Shown here: positions 1 through 8,807 of the stretch, one piece after another
Layout: each line of letters starts with the position of its first letter
Numbering within the stretch: the first letter of the stretch is position 1
Assembly (NCBI RefSeq): GCF_040112705.1
Contig: NZ_CP157804.1
Span: forward strand, 2,474,001-2,538,000
DNA: 64,000 bases
Reading direction: 5' to 3'
Source: Flagellimonas sp. MMG031
Lineage (GTDB): Bacteria > Bacteroidota > Bacteroidia > Flavobacteriales > Flavobacteriaceae
Notes under the pieces: model-generated
Database searches by the model: none
What the model saw: the letters and a program-made list of their open reading frames with translations, nothing else
Told to the model about the DNA's origin: nothing
Made by a program: the position numbers and the translations under genes

Positions 1-1
1 A

Positions 2-517
2 AAATTGTCCAAAATCATCAAAATAGAAAAAAGGAACAAGGTTCCCAGCTATGATTTGAATCAAGAACCCTTGATGGATGTGAACGAAATCATGGCCAGA
101 TTACCACACCGTCCACCCTTTTTATTGGTGGATAAGATTTTGGAACTGTCGGACACTCACGTAGTGGGCGTGAAAAACGTGACCATGAACGAGCCATTTT
201 TCGTAGGGCACTTCCCAGGAGCACCTGTAATGCCAGGAGTACTGCAGGTGGAGGCGATGGCCCAAACAGGCGGAATCTTGGTGCTGAGTACGGTTCCAGA
301 CCCTGAAAACTACCTGACCTTCTTCATGAAGATTGACAAGGTGAAATTTAAACAGCAAGTAGTGCCGGGGGATACCTTAATATTTAAGTGCGATTTGATT
401 TCTCCCATCAGGCGAGGTATTTGCCACATGCAGGCGTATGCGTATGCCAATGGAAAATTGGTGTCCGAAGCTGAGTTGATGGCACAAATCGTAAAAACAA
501 AAAATACAGATTCGTAG
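2..517 (+). CDS. fabZ: LpxC-FabZ bifunctional protein, C-terminal FabZ part (5' end outside window)
   Basis: The visible 171 codons encode a FabZ-type (3R)-hydroxyacyl-ACP dehydratase hot-dog domain, which removes water from 3-hydroxyacyl-ACP in fatty acid elongation. The FabZ signature LPHRPPFLLVD, with its catalytic His, and the helix motif GHFPGAPVMPGVLQVEAMAQ, with its catalytic Glu, are both present. The frame is open to the left edge and the first possible start is only a TTG. In Bacteroidota, FabZ is normally the C-terminal half of a fusion with the lipid A deacetylase LpxC, so I read this as the end of that fusion; the fusion itself is inferred. The stop is directly followed by the lpxA ATG, so the two are co-transcribed lipid A/fatty acid genes. 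Confidence 0.93.
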   Translation, partial: KLSKIIKIEKRNKVPSYDLNQEPLMDVNEIMARLPHRPPFLLVDKILELSDTHVVGVKNVTMNEPFFVGHFPGAPVMPGVLQVEAMAQTGGILVLSTVPDPENYLTFFMKIDKVKFKQQVVPGDTLIFKCDLISPIRRGICHMQAYAYANGKLVSEAELMAQIVKTKNTDS

Positions 518-1303
518 ATGAACCAACCATTAGCATATGTACACCCAGGGGCCAAAATCGCCAAAAACGTGGTTATTGAGCCCTTTACCACCATACATAA
601 TAATGTAACCATAGGGGAAGGCACTTGGATTGGTTCCAATGTCACTATTATGGAAGGAGCACGTATCGGAAAAAACTGCAGCATCTTCCCAGGAGCTGTT
701 ATTTCGGCCATGCCCCAAGACTTAAAATATCAAGGAGAGGACACCACCGTTGTGATCGGTGATAATACCACCATTCGGGAATGTGCCACCATTAATAAAG
801 GTACCTCCGACCGTATGAAGACTGTTATCGGAAACAATTGCTTGATCATGGCCTATTGCCACGTAGCACACGATTGTTTGGTGGGGGATGGCTGTATCTT
901 CAGCAACAACTCCACGTTGGCAGGTCACGTCACCATTGGCCAAAATGTGGTTTTGGCGGGAATGGTGGCGGTTCATCAATTTGTATCCATAGGCAACCAT
1001 GCTTTTGTAACAGGAGGTTCCTTGGTGCGTAAAGATGTACCTCCCTATGTAAAGGCAGCACGGGAGCCGCTATCCTATGTGGGTATCAATTCCATCGGAT
1101 TGCGAAGAAGAGGGTTTGAATCGGACAAGATTCGCGAAATCCAGAACATTTATAGAATACTGTATCAACAAAACTACAACAATTCCCAGGCGGCATCCAT
1201 CATTGAAGCGGAGATGGAGGCAACTCCAGAAAGGGATGAAATCCTTCAATTTATAAGGGATTCGCAGCGAGGAATTATGAAAGGTTATTTTAGTTCAAAT
1301 TAA
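518..1303 (+). CDS. lpxA: Acyl-ACP--UDP-N-acetylglucosamine O-acyltransferase LpxA
   Basis: LpxA starts lipid A synthesis by moving a 3-hydroxyacyl chain from ACP to the 3-OH of UDP-GlcNAc in the cytoplasm. The 261-aa protein is the normal length. Residues about 1-190 are a left-handed beta-helix of hexapeptide repeats. The motif CHVAHDC contains the catalytic His, about residue 118 (E. coli His125), and the family motif SLVRKDVPPYVKAAREP follows. The helical C-terminal part has the LpxA-specific LRRRGF. The ATG directly abuts the upstream stop. Order fabZ-lpxA-efp-lpxD-like is typical of Flavobacteriaceae. Confidence 0.97.
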   Translation: MNQPLAYVHPGAKIAKNVVIEPFTTIHNNVTIGEGTWIGSNVTIMEGARIGKNCSIFPGAVISAMPQDLKYQGEDTTVVIGDNTTIRECATINKGTSDRMKTVIGNNCLIMAYCHVAHDCLVGDGCIFSNNSTLAGHVTIGQNVVLAGMVAVHQFVSIGNHAFVTGGSLVRKDVPPYVKAAREPLSYVGINSIGLRRRGFESDKIREIQNIYRILYQQNYNNSQAASIIEAEMEATPERDEILQFIRDSQRGIMKGYFSSN

Positions 1304-1307
1304 ATTT

Positions 1308-1874
1308 ATGGCAAGTACTTCTGATATAAGAAAAGGGTTGTGCATCCGGTACAACAACGACATCTATAAGATTATAGAGTTTCTCCATGTAAAACCAGGT
1401 AAGGGACCTGCTTTTGTCCGTACCAAACTGAAAAGTGTGACTACTGGAAAAGTGGTCGACAATACGTTTTCTGCTGGGCATAAAATCGAAGATGTCCGCG
1501 TAGAAACTCGTTCGTACCAATATCTCTACAATGAAGGTGACACCTATCATTTTATGAATACGGACGACTACACCCAAATTGCTTTGCAAAAAGATGCACT
1601 TGATGCATCTGACCTTTTAAAGGAAAGCGAAGTGGTGACCATTATTTTCAATGCAGAGGACAATTCGCCACTTTCGGTGGAAATGCCCGCAAGTGTGGTG
1701 TTGGAAGTAACGCACACCGAACCCGGAGTGAAAGGAAATACGGCCACTAACGCGACCAAACCTGCTACTGTGGAGACAGGAGCAACGATCAATGTACCCC
1801 TATTTATTAATGAGGGTGACAAGATCAAAATCGATACGGAGAAAGCGGCCTATTTGGAACGTGCCAAAGAATAG
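1308..1874 (+). CDS. efp: Translation elongation factor P
   Basis: EF-P binds the ribosome between the P and E sites and relieves stalling at consecutive prolines. The 188-aa length and three-domain layout fit: a KOW-like domain (about 1-65) followed by two OB-fold domains. The loop HVKPGKGPAFVRTKLK carries the conserved Lys, about residue 32, that many bacteria modify; the signature region near residues 150-165 is also recognisable. It lies 4 bases after lpxA and 5 bases before the lpxD-like gene, so it sits in the lipid A operon, a common arrangement in Flavobacteriaceae. Confidence 0.97.
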   Translation: MASTSDIRKGLCIRYNNDIYKIIEFLHVKPGKGPAFVRTKLKSVTTGKVVDNTFSAGHKIEDVRVETRSYQYLYNEGDTYHFMNTDDYTQIALQKDALDASDLLKESEVVTIIFNAEDNSPLSVEMPASVVLEVTHTEPGVKGNTATNATKPATVETGATINVPLFINEGDKIKIDTEKAAYLERAKE

Positions 1875-1879
1875 ATGGA

Positions 1880-2815
1880 ATGAAATTCCCTAAAACCTAT
1901 ACTTTAAAGGAAATTTCGGAAATCATTAAAGCCGATTTTGTAGGGCCTGATGACTTCCCCGTTCTGGGCATGAACGAAATCCATGTGGTCGAGGAGGGCG
2001 ATATCGTATTTGTGGACCATCCCAAATATTATGATAAAGCGCTTCAATCGAAGGCCACAGTGGTGCTCATCAATAAAGAAGTGGAATGCCCAGAGGGCAA
2101 AGCTTTATTGGTATCTGATGACCCTTTTCGGGATTTTAACAAACTGACCCGCCATTTTAAACCCTTCAAAAGTGCAGCTTCATCCATCGCTGAAACAGCC
2201 GAAATAGGAGAGGGAACTGTGATTCAACCGAATGTTTTCATTGGTAATCACGTAAAAATTGGCAAGAATTGCGTCATTCACCCCAATGTGACCATTTATG
2301 ATGGATGTGTACTTGGTGACCATGTCACCATCCATGCAGGAACCGTGCTCGGTGCTGATGCATTCTATTACAAAAACCGCCCCGAAGGTTTTGATAAATT
2401 GCTTTCTGGAGGGAACGTGGTTATCGAGGACCATGTGGATATCGGCGCGGGATGCACCATAGACCGAGGAGTTACTGGGTCAACCACCATTGGTAGAGGT
2501 TCCAAATTAGATAACCAAATCCAAGTGGGGCACGACACAGTAATAGGCAAAAAATGTTTGATTGCTTCTCACGTAGGCATTGCAGGATGTTGCATTATCG
2601 AGGACGAAGTAACGCTTTGGGGGCAAGTAGGTATCACCAGCGGAGCGACTATTGGCAAAAAGGCGGTGATTTTGGCCCAATCCGGTATTTCAAAATCACT
2701 CCAAGGAGGTAAAACGTACTTCGGTTACCCGGCCGAGGAAGCACGTGAAAAGTTGAAACAGATTGCATCCATCAAAAGGATACCGGAAATCTTGCAAAAA
2801 CTCAAAAAGATTTAA
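1880..2815 (+). CDS. lpxD: LpxD-like UDP-3-O-acylglucosamine N-acyltransferase (second copy type)
   Basis: This is an LpxD-family left-handed beta-helix acyltransferase, 311 aa. Residues about 1-95 match the uridine-binding N-terminal domain and about 100-275 are hexapeptide repeats. His218 in NQIQVGHDTVIG aligns with the catalytic His of E. coli LpxD. It is shorter than canonical LpxD (about 340 aa), and in Flavobacteriaceae the main lpxD usually lies upstream of lpxC-fabZ, outside this window. It could therefore be a second N-acyltransferase with a different acyl or sugar preference; that is inference. The next gene, sucD, follows after 62 bp with its own promoter-like sequence. Confidence 0.88.
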   Translation: MKFPKTYTLKEISEIIKADFVGPDDFPVLGMNEIHVVEEGDIVFVDHPKYYDKALQSKATVVLINKEVECPEGKALLVSDDPFRDFNKLTRHFKPFKSAASSIAETAEIGEGTVIQPNVFIGNHVKIGKNCVIHPNVTIYDGCVLGDHVTIHAGTVLGADAFYYKNRPEGFDKLLSGGNVVIEDHVDIGAGCTIDRGVTGSTTIGRGSKLDNQIQVGHDTVIGKKCLIASHVGIAGCCIIEDEVTLWGQVGITSGATIGKKAVILAQSGISKSLQGGKTYFGYPAEEAREKLKQIASIKRIPEILQKLKKI

Positions 2816-2846
2816 AAAATCAATAGATAAAAACTTTAGTAAACCA

Positions 2847-2854
2847 TATTTTTG
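2847..2854 (+). promoter_or_regulatory. Putative Bacteroidota -7 promoter element for sucD
   Basis: TATTTTTG matches the TAnnTTTG consensus used by the Bacteroidota housekeeping sigma factor. It lies 23 bases before the sucD ATG, the right distance for a short leader. No good TTTG -33 box is visible upstream, so the call rests on the -7 box and position only. Confidence 0.45.
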
Positions 2855-2877
2855 TATTTCTACATTAAGTTAAATAT

Positions 2878-3750
2878 ATGAGCGTCTTAGTAAACAAGGA
2901 TTCAAAGATAATTGTACAAGGATTTACCGGTAGTGAAGGAACATTCCACGCCGAACAAATGATCGAATACGGAACCAACGTGGTTGGTGGCGTTACCCCT
3001 GGAAAAGGAGGTCAAGAACATTTGGGGAAACCAGTTTTCAACACAGTGGAAGAAGCTGTAAAAGAAGTGGGTGCCGACACCACGATTATTTTTGTACCGC
3101 CCGCTTTTGCTGCGGATGCCATTATGGAAGCTGCCGATGCAGGAATCAAAGTAATCATTACCATTACCGAAGGTATTCCTGTTGCCGATATGGTAAAAGC
3201 CAACGATTACATCAAGGATATGGATTGCACCTTGATCGGTCCAAACTGTCCGGGTGTAATTACTCCCGGAGAAGCCAAGGTAGGCATCATGCCCGGCTTT
3301 GTTTTCAAAAAGGGAAAAGTGGGAATCGTTTCAAAATCCGGAACACTAACGTATGAAGCTGCAGACCAAGTGGTGCGTCAAGGTTTGGGAATTACCACTG
3401 CCATTGGGATTGGTGGAGACCCCATTATTGGTACTACTACCAAAAAAGCGGTTGAACTATTGATCAACGACCCAGAAACCGAATGTGTGGTGATGATTGG
3501 GGAAATTGGAGGTCAATTGGAGGCTGAGGCAGCCAGATGGTATAAGGAAAGTGGCAGCAAAAAGCCCGTTGTTGGCTTTATTGCTGGCGAAACTGCACCT
3601 GCAGGACGTACCATGGGTCACGCTGGAGCCATTGTGGGCGGTAGCGATGATACGGCCCAAGCCAAGAAAAAAATCATGCGCGATTGCGGTATCCACGTAG
3701 TGGATTCTCCCGCTGAAATTGGCGTAAAAGTGAAAGAAGTGGTTGGGTAA
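2878..3750 (+). CDS. sucD: Succinyl-CoA synthetase (ligase) subunit alpha
   Basis: SucD is the alpha subunit of the TCA-cycle enzyme that makes succinate, CoA and ATP/GTP from succinyl-CoA. At 290 aa it is full length. The N-terminal CoA-binding Rossmann domain has the motif [16 protein letters not shown]; the middle has [12 protein letters not shown]; the phosphohistidine loop [13 protein letters not shown] places the phosphorylated His at about residue 248. The beta subunit gene (sucC) is not adjacent, which is usual in Flavobacteriaceae. A strong hairpin terminator follows 20 bases after the stop. Confidence 0.97.
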   Translation: MSVLVNKDSKIIVQGFTGSEGTFHAEQMIEYGTNVVGGVTPGKGGQEHLGKPVFNTVEEAVKEVGADTTIIFVPPAFAADAIMEAADAGIKVIITITEGIPVADMVKANDYIKDMDCTLIGPNCPGVITPGEAKVGIMPGFVFKKGKVGIVSKSGTLTYEAADQVVRQGLGITTAIGIGGDPIIGTTTKKAVELLINDPETECVVMIGEIGGQLEAEAARWYKESGSKKPVVGFIAGETAPAGRTMGHAGAIVGGSDDTAQAKKKIMRDCGIHVVDSPAEIGVKVKEVVG

Positions 3751-3770
3751 CCAACCGTTAAAACCATACT

Positions 3771-3800
3771 AAATCCCGTTTTATGCGGGATTTTTTTTCG
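3771..3800 (+). terminator. Rho-independent terminator after sucD
   Basis: An 8-bp perfect stem (AAATCCCG at 3771-3778, CGGGATTT at 3786-3793) with a 7-base loop is followed by an unbroken T run. It ends the lipid A/sucD transcription unit. Confidence 0.9.
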
Positions 3801-3866
3801 TCTAAACATAAAACAACAACTATATTTGACCAGTTTTGGATTTTGAACCTAAAAATAGCTTGAAGT

Positions 3867-3981
3867 GTCAGTTCGAGTGATTTTGAGGAACGAAAAATCG
3901 TATCGAGAACCGTTAAAATTAAAATTCTGTTTCTCGATACAAATTTCACTTCCACTGTCGTGAAATCGACTCGAAATGACG
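3867..3981. repeat. Flavobacterial palindromic repeat (GTCA...TGAC type)
   Basis: The segment begins GTCAGTTCGAGT and ends ACTCGAAATGAC, so its ends are imperfect inverted copies; a second pair, ATCGAGAA and TTCTCGAT, sits inside. It is one of several similar elements in the window (12278, 15503, 39361, 53503, 59222). The 3751-4133 gap otherwise holds only the sucD terminator and AT-rich DNA ahead of fabG. Confidence 0.7.
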
Positions 3982-4133
3982 AATTTTAGTAAAAACGGAA
4001 ATAACCAATAATTTAGTCAACAACCATTCAAACACAATCATAGTATGAAATGAGCCATAACAATTTTGGACACTACTAAAAGTGTTTATTGGCGAATTGC
4101 ATCTGATAGTTAGAAACAAATAAATATCCACAG

Positions 4134-4883
4134 ATGAAACTTTTGGAAGGGAAAAACGTAATCATAACAGGAGCCAGTAGGGGAATCGGTAAAGGAATTG
4201 CAGAAGTATTTGCAAAACATGGTGCCAATGTGGCATTTACCTACAGTTCCAGCGAAGGTCCTGCCTTGGAATTGGAAAAGGAATTGACCGAAATGGGCGT
4301 TAAAGCCAAAGCCTATAAAAGTAATGCCGCCAGTTTTGAAGACTCTGAAGCCCTTGTGGCCCAAGTTCTAGAGGATTTTGATGGTAGAATAGATGTATTG
4401 ATCAACAACGCTGGAATCACCAAAGACAATTTGTTGATGCGTATGGGGGAAGCTGATTTTGACCAAGTTATCGAAATCAACTTAAAGTCTGTGTTTAACA
4501 TGACCAAAGCGGTACAACGCACCATGTTGAAACAACGCAAGGGCTCCATTATCAATATGAGCAGCGTGGTAGGGGTGAAAGGGAATGCGGGGCAGACCAA
4601 CTATGCCGCTTCCAAAGCAGGAATGATCGGGTTTACCAAATCCGTAGCCTTGGAGCTGGGTTCCAGAAACATTCGCTGCAACGCCATTGCCCCAGGTTTT
4701 ATTGAAACTGAGATGACCGAGAAATTGGACGAAAAAACGGTTCAAGGTTGGAGGGAAGGCATTCCATTGAAACGTGGTGGAAGCCCCGAGGATGTGGCCA
4801 ATGCTTGCGTATTCTTGGCATCGGACCTTTCCGACTACGTAACAGGGCAGGTATTGAATGTTGACGGTGGAATGTTAACCTAA
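4134..4883 (+). CDS. fabG: 3-oxoacyl-ACP reductase FabG
   Basis: FabG reduces 3-oxoacyl-ACP to 3-hydroxyacyl-ACP with NADPH in fatty acid elongation. The 249-aa classical SDR has the cofactor loop TGASRGIGKGI near residue 12, NNAG at 91-94, and the catalytic Ser144, Tyr157 and Lys161 (YAASK). The C-terminal FIETEMTEKL and GQVLNVDGGM segments are typical of FabG. It is separated from sucD by a terminator and a repeat, and is 4 bases from the next gene. Other SDR dehydrogenases share this fold, but the match to FabG is close. Confidence 0.94.
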   Translation: MKLLEGKNVIITGASRGIGKGIAEVFAKHGANVAFTYSSSEGPALELEKELTEMGVKAKAYKSNAASFEDSEALVAQVLEDFDGRIDVLINNAGITKDNLLMRMGEADFDQVIEINLKSVFNMTKAVQRTMLKQRKGSIINMSSVVGVKGNAGQTNYAASKAGMIGFTKSVALELGSRNIRCNAIAPGFIETEMTEKLDEKTVQGWREGIPLKRGGSPEDVANACVFLASDLSDYVTGQVLNVDGGMLT

Positions 4884-4887
4884 ATGA

Positions 4888-6921
4888 ATGGAGTTGAGCA
4901 CGGTATTTCTTATTGTTATAGCAGTAGCTGCCGCGCTTACGCTTGTCTATTTTCAATATTTTTATAAAAACCCTAGAAAGGGTTCAAGGCATATAATATT
5001 GGCCGCATTGAGGTTTGTCACCTTGTTCTGCGGCCTTTTGCTTTTGATCAATCCTAAGTTTGTGAGCAAGGATTATTTTGTGGAAAAAGCAAACTTGATT
5101 TTTTTGGTGGACAATTCCAGCTCAATGGAGGATGCCACTTCCGAATCCGAAATATCGCAAGCCATAACACAACTGAAAGCGAATGATGCAGTGAACGAAA
5201 GGTTCAAAATTCATCAATATGGATTTGGGAATACCGTCTCGGCAACTGATTCCATACGGTTTAACCAAGGAAATACTGATGTTTCCAACGCACTTTCCAC
5301 GTTGAACGAAGTTTTTGTAAATGGCAACAATGCCATATTGCTATTTTCCGATGGGAACCAAACTTTGGGCAGGGATTATGGATATGTAAAATTGAACGAG
5401 AATACGAGCGTTCATCCAGTAGTTGTGGGAGATACCACCCAATACGAGGATATTGCGGTTGGACTCATCAACGTGAATAAATACGCCTTTCTACGAAATA
5501 GTTTTCCGATAGAAACTTCTATTCGGTATCAAGGTACCCGGCCGATTTCGAGCACGGTGACCATTTCCATCAACGGGAGTAGGGTGCACCAAGAACGTGT
5601 GAATCTCAACGCAACCAAGAACAGTCAAACCTTGAATACTTTGGTCGAGGCTCAAAGTGTGGGGGTCAAAACGATTACCATTCAAGTGGAGGCCTTGGAC
5701 AAAGAGCGAAATACTTCTAATAATATCAAAGAAACCGCTATTGAGGTCATAGACGAAAAAACCAATGTGGGTATCGTTTCCGATATACTTCATCCGGATA
5801 TTGGAACGTTAAAAAAATCCATTGAATCCAACGAACAACGGTCCGTTACACTATTAAAACCCACCGCAGACCAATCCCAACTGGAAGAAATGGGAGTGAT
5901 TATTTTGTATCAGCCTAATCGTAATTTCAGAAATGTGTACACATTTTTGGAAAATTCAGGAGCCAATTATGTTACCATTACAGGAAGTGAAACGGATTGG
6001 AATTTTTTGAATGGCATTCAGAAGAGCTTTTCGTTATCTGGCAGTAGGCAACCCGAAGATATTCTCCCTGTTTTGAACAATGCCTTTGGGCTTTTTGGAC
6101 TAAGCGATTTTTCCGTAGATGGGTTTCCGCCACTAAAAGGTACACTGGGCGATATTGAACTGAATAAAGAGAGTGAAGTTTTGATGTTCCAACAATTGCA
6201 GGGCGTCCAACTAGACAAGCCTTTATTTGCAATTTTGACTGCGTCCAACACCAAGGAAGCCGTACTTTTTGGGGAAGATATCTGGCGATGGAGGGCACAA
6301 GTATATCGTAACGACCAAAATTTTCAAAGATTTGATGATTTTATAGGTAGTTTGATGGTCTATTTAGGCTCGAACAAACAGCGAAATCGATTGGAGTTGG
6401 ACTATGAGCTGGTGTTCGACAACGCCAGCATGGCCAAAATCAGGGCTTCCTACTTTGATGAAGCCTACCAATTTGATGGCAATGCCAGTCTGTCCATTTC
6501 CATCAAGGGAAAAGACAATGATTTTTCGAGAGAAGCGCCTATGTTGTTGAAAGGAGCTTTTTACGAAGTGGATTTGAGTGACTTGGAGGCTGGCGGGTAT
6601 AATTTCACTGTTACCGTAAAGGGCGAGAATTTGAGTCGTTCCGGTTCTTTCCGAATCTTGGATTTTAACCCAGAAAAGCAACTCATTTCCTCAGATTATA
6701 AGAAAATGGATCGATTAGCCAACAACAATAAGGGGCGATTGTACTTTTTAGATCAGTTGGACGAACTAGAAACCAATTTGATTTCATCACAAGAATTTCT
6801 CCCTGTTCAAAAGAGCAGGGATAATGTTGTATCTTTGATAGACTTCCGTATTCTGTTGGGAGTAATGGTACTTTCCTTAGCTACGGAGTGGTTTGTCAGA
6901 AAATATAATGGATTAATATAA
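4888..6921 (+). CDS. Membrane-anchored von Willebrand factor A domain protein
   Basis: This 677-aa protein has two N-terminal membrane segments (about 5-25 and 36-57), a VWA domain with a complete MIDAS motif DNSSSM (Asp75, Ser77, Ser79), a long beta-rich middle part that resembles Ig-like and glutamine-amidotransferase-like segments, and one C-terminal membrane segment (about 655-672). The layout resembles Bacteroidota VWA/BatA-like membrane proteins of unknown role. The metal-dependent adhesion site suggests protein binding, probably in the periplasm. It is 4 bases from fabG and 13 bases from the prohibitin gene, so the three are likely co-transcribed. No enzymatic function is claimed. Confidence 0.75.
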   Translation: MELSTVFLIVIAVAAALTLVYFQYFYKNPRKGSRHIILAALRFVTLFCGLLLLINPKFVSKDYFVEKANLIFLVDNSSSMEDATSESEISQAITQLKANDAVNERFKIHQYGFGNTVSATDSIRFNQGNTDVSNALSTLNEVFVNGNNAILLFSDGNQTLGRDYGYVKLNENTSVHPVVVGDTTQYEDIAVGLINVNKYAFLRNSFPIETSIRYQGTRPISSTVTISINGSRVHQERVNLNATKNSQTLNTLVEAQSVGVKTITIQVEALDKERNTSNNIKETAIEVIDEKTNVGIVSDILHPDIGTLKKSIESNEQRSVTLLKPTADQSQLEEMGVIILYQPNRNFRNVYTFLENSGANYVTITGSETDWNFLNGIQKSFSLSGSRQPEDILPVLNNAFGLFGLSDFSVDGFPPLKGTLGDIELNKESEVLMFQQLQGVQLDKPLFAILTASNTKEAVLFGEDIWRWRAQVYRNDQNFQRFDDFIGSLMVYLGSNKQRNRLELDYELVFDNASMAKIRASYFDEAYQFDGNASLSISIKGKDNDFSREAPMLLKGAFYEVDLSDLEAGGYNFTVTVKGENLSRSGSFRILDFNPEKQLISSDYKKMDRLANNNKGRLYFLDQLDELETNLISSQEFLPVQKSRDNVVSLIDFRILLGVMVLSLATEWFVRKYNGLI

Positions 6922-6934
6922 ATAGTGATTAAAC

Positions 6935-7750
6935 ATGGATAAATTACCAAAGATTGCGCTGCCGGCTTTGGCAGCGATTATTTTCTTGATTATCATCATT
7001 TCCAAATCGGCCATAACCATTGGCTCCGGGGAAGCTGGAGTGCTTTACAAGACCTTTGGTGGCGGTGTGGTTACCGAGGAGCCTCCATTGAGCGAAGGTT
7101 TCCATTTGGTGGCACCTTGGAACAGGGTCTATATCTACGAAGTGAGGAGACAAGAAGTATTTGAAAAAATGAAAGTATTGTCATCCAATGGTCTGGACAT
7201 TCAATTGGATGCATCGGCTTGGTACAAGCCTAAGTACAACGAGCTAGGGAAACTGCACCAAGAAATCGGGGAAGACTACCTCAATCGTATAATTCTGCCT
7301 ACCATACGATCTGCGGCGCGTAGTGTAGTGGGTCGATATACCCCAGAGCAGCTCTATTCCAGTAAAAGGGATGCCATCCAGAACGAGATTTTCGAGGAAA
7401 CTAAGAAAATTGTGAGCGAGCAGTATATTGAGTTGGATGATATTTTGGTCCGCGATGTTACCTTGCCACCTACTATCAAAGAAGCCATTGAGCGTAAATT
7501 GAAAGAGGAGCAAGCATCATTGGAGTATGAATTTAGATTGGAACGTGCACAAAAAGAAGCGGAACGGCAGCGTATTGAGGCCCAAGGTAAGGCGGATGCG
7601 AACCGAATTTTGAGCGCATCGCTTACGGACAAGATATTGCAGGACAAAGGTATAGAAGCCACATTAAAATTATCGCAATCTCCCAATGCCAAGGTGGTAG
7701 TGGTAGGTTCCGGTGATGATGGCCTTCCATTAATTTTGGGAAATAACTAA
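6935..7750 (+). CDS. Prohibitin-family (SPFH/Band 7) membrane protein
   Basis: The 271-aa protein has one N-terminal transmembrane helix (about 7-25) and a Band 7/SPFH domain (about 30-215) including RSAARSVVGRYTPEQLY and VRDVTLPPTIKEAIERKL, which are characteristic of prohibitins. A charged coiled-coil segment rich in E, R and K (about 190-235) follows. Family members form ring-shaped membrane oligomers and often control the FtsH protease or membrane organisation. No protease gene is adjacent here, so the partner is unknown. It closes the fabG-VWA-prohibitin group just upstream of the his promoter. Confidence 0.9.
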   Translation: MDKLPKIALPALAAIIFLIIIISKSAITIGSGEAGVLYKTFGGGVVTEEPPLSEGFHLVAPWNRVYIYEVRRQEVFEKMKVLSSNGLDIQLDASAWYKPKYNELGKLHQEIGEDYLNRIILPTIRSAARSVVGRYTPEQLYSSKRDAIQNEIFEETKKIVSEQYIELDDILVRDVTLPPTIKEAIERKLKEEQASLEYEFRLERAQKEAERQRIEAQGKADANRILSASLTDKILQDKGIEATLKLSQSPNAKVVVVGSGDDGLPLILGNN

Positions 7751-7760
7751 TTTTCGCTTT

Positions 7761-7788
7761 TTTGATATAAAAATATGTCCTACTTTTG
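7761..7788 (+). promoter_or_regulatory. Predicted his operon promoter
   Basis: A TTTG at 7761-7764 and TACTTTTG at 7781-7788 fit the Bacteroidota -33/-7 pattern (TTTG, TAnnTTTG) with a 16-base gap. The -7 box ends only 7 bases before the ATG of the leader peptide, so the mRNA would start at or very near that ATG. Confidence 0.6.
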
Positions 7789-7795
7789 AAGCGTA

Positions 7796-7849
7796 ATGAG
7801 AAACAAAAACACACATCATCATTTTTACACTTGCTCTCAAGCGAGGTAG
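7796..7849 (+). CDS. hisL: Histidine operon leader peptide (17 aa)
   Basis: The 17-codon frame MRNKNTHHHFYTCSQAR contains three consecutive His codons (7814-7822). It lies between the predicted promoter and a terminator hairpin directly upstream of hisG. This is the arrangement of a leader peptide that senses charged tRNA-His by ribosome stalling. The leader's own 3' part (7835-7843) is complementary to the first arm of the terminator, so stalling would expose an antiterminator. The protein product itself needs no function. Confidence 0.85.
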   Translation: MRNKNTHHHFYTCSQAR

Positions 7850-7892
7850 AAATGTATTGTTGTTTTTAAAATATATTCTAACCCGTTTGAGA
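7835..7892 (+). promoter_or_regulatory. Predicted antiterminator pairing of the his leader
   Basis: TCTCAAGCG at 7835-7843 can pair with CGTTTGAGA at 7884-7892 over nine positions, with one G-U wobble and no mismatch. This pairing uses up the left arm of the terminator (7880-7890). A ribosome paused on the His codons at 7814-7822 would leave 7835-7843 free; a ribosome at the stop codon (7847) would cover it. The pairing is read from the sequence; the mechanism is inferred from classical attenuation. Confidence 0.7.
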
Positions 7893-7914
7893 AATCAAAC
7901 GGGTTTATTTTTTG
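7880..7914 (+). terminator. his attenuator (Rho-independent terminator)
   Basis: A perfect 11-bp stem (AACCCGTTTGA at 7880-7890, TCAAACGGGTT at 7895-7905) with a GAAA loop is followed by TATTTTTTG. It lies 31 bases after the leader peptide stop and 36 bases before hisG, so it can only serve to stop transcription before the operon. Confidence 0.9.
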
Positions 7915-7949
7915 CACCCCTTTGGTTTTTCGGACAAAACGATTGAAAA

Positions 7950-8807
7950 ATGACAAAAATTAGAATTGCTGTTCAAAAAAGTGGCCGTTTAAATGAAGAT
8001 TCCCTGGCCATTTTAAAAGATTGCGGTATTTCCATCGACAATGGGAAGGACCAATTGAAAGCTACCTCGCGTAATTTTCCCTTAGAAGTATTTTACCTTC
8101 GCAATGGCGACATACCCCAATACTTAAGGGATGGGGTAGTGGACATCGCCATAATAGGGGAAAACGTTTTGATTGAAAAAGGAAAGGATATTTCCATCGC
8201 AGAACGTTTGAACTTTTCCAAATGTCGTGTGTCCCTTGCCGTCCCAAAGGGTGTAACCTACAATTCCATCAAGGATTTTGAAGGTAAAAAGATTGCGACC
8301 TCTTACCCGAATACAGTGAAAGAGTATTTGGCATCAAAAGGTGTTACGGCAGATTTGCACATCATCAACGGTTCGGTGGAAATTGCCCCGAACATAGGTT
8401 TGGCATACGGAATCTGCGATATCGTTTCCAGTGGAAGCACCCTGTTCAAAAATAATTTGAAAGAGGTCGAAGTGATGCTGACCAGCGAAGCCGTTTTGGC
8501 CGTATCGCCCACAATCTCGGAAGAGCGCAAAGAATTGTTGAAAAAAATCCAATTCAGGATCAAATCGGTGCTGCAGGCACGTCAGAACAAATATGTATTG
8601 ATGAATGCCCCAAATGACAAACTCGACCAAATCATTTCCATACTTCCGGGAATGCGAAGCCCCACGGTATTGCCATTGGCCGAGGAAGGTTGGAGTTCGG
8701 TGCACACCGTAATCAATCGGGAAACATTTTGGGAGGTCATCGACGAGCTGAAAGCAGCGGGTGCAGAAGGAATATTGGTTTGTCCTATTGAAAAAATGGT
8801 ATTGTAA
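7950..8807 (+). CDS. hisG: ATP phosphoribosyltransferase (long form)
   Basis: HisG joins ATP and PRPP in the first step of histidine synthesis and is the usual feedback target. The 285-aa length and the C-terminal domain (about 210-285, ending EGILVCPIEKMVL) show the long, homohexameric form that binds histidine itself, so no HisZ is needed. The N-terminal catalytic part begins IRIAVQKSGRL, and the PRPP-binding segment around DIVSSGSTL is present. It is the first structural gene after the attenuator and overlaps hisD by one base. Confidence 0.96.
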   Translation: MTKIRIAVQKSGRLNEDSLAILKDCGISIDNGKDQLKATSRNFPLEVFYLRNGDIPQYLRDGVVDIAIIGENVLIEKGKDISIAERLNFSKCRVSLAVPKGVTYNSIKDFEGKKIATSYPNTVKEYLASKGVTADLHIINGSVEIAPNIGLAYGICDIVSSGSTLFKNNLKEVEVMLTSEAVLAVSPTISEERKELLKKIQFRIKSVLQARQNKYVLMNAPNDKLDQIISILPGMRSPTVLPLAEEGWSSVHTVINRETFWEVIDELKAAGAEGILVCPIEKMVL

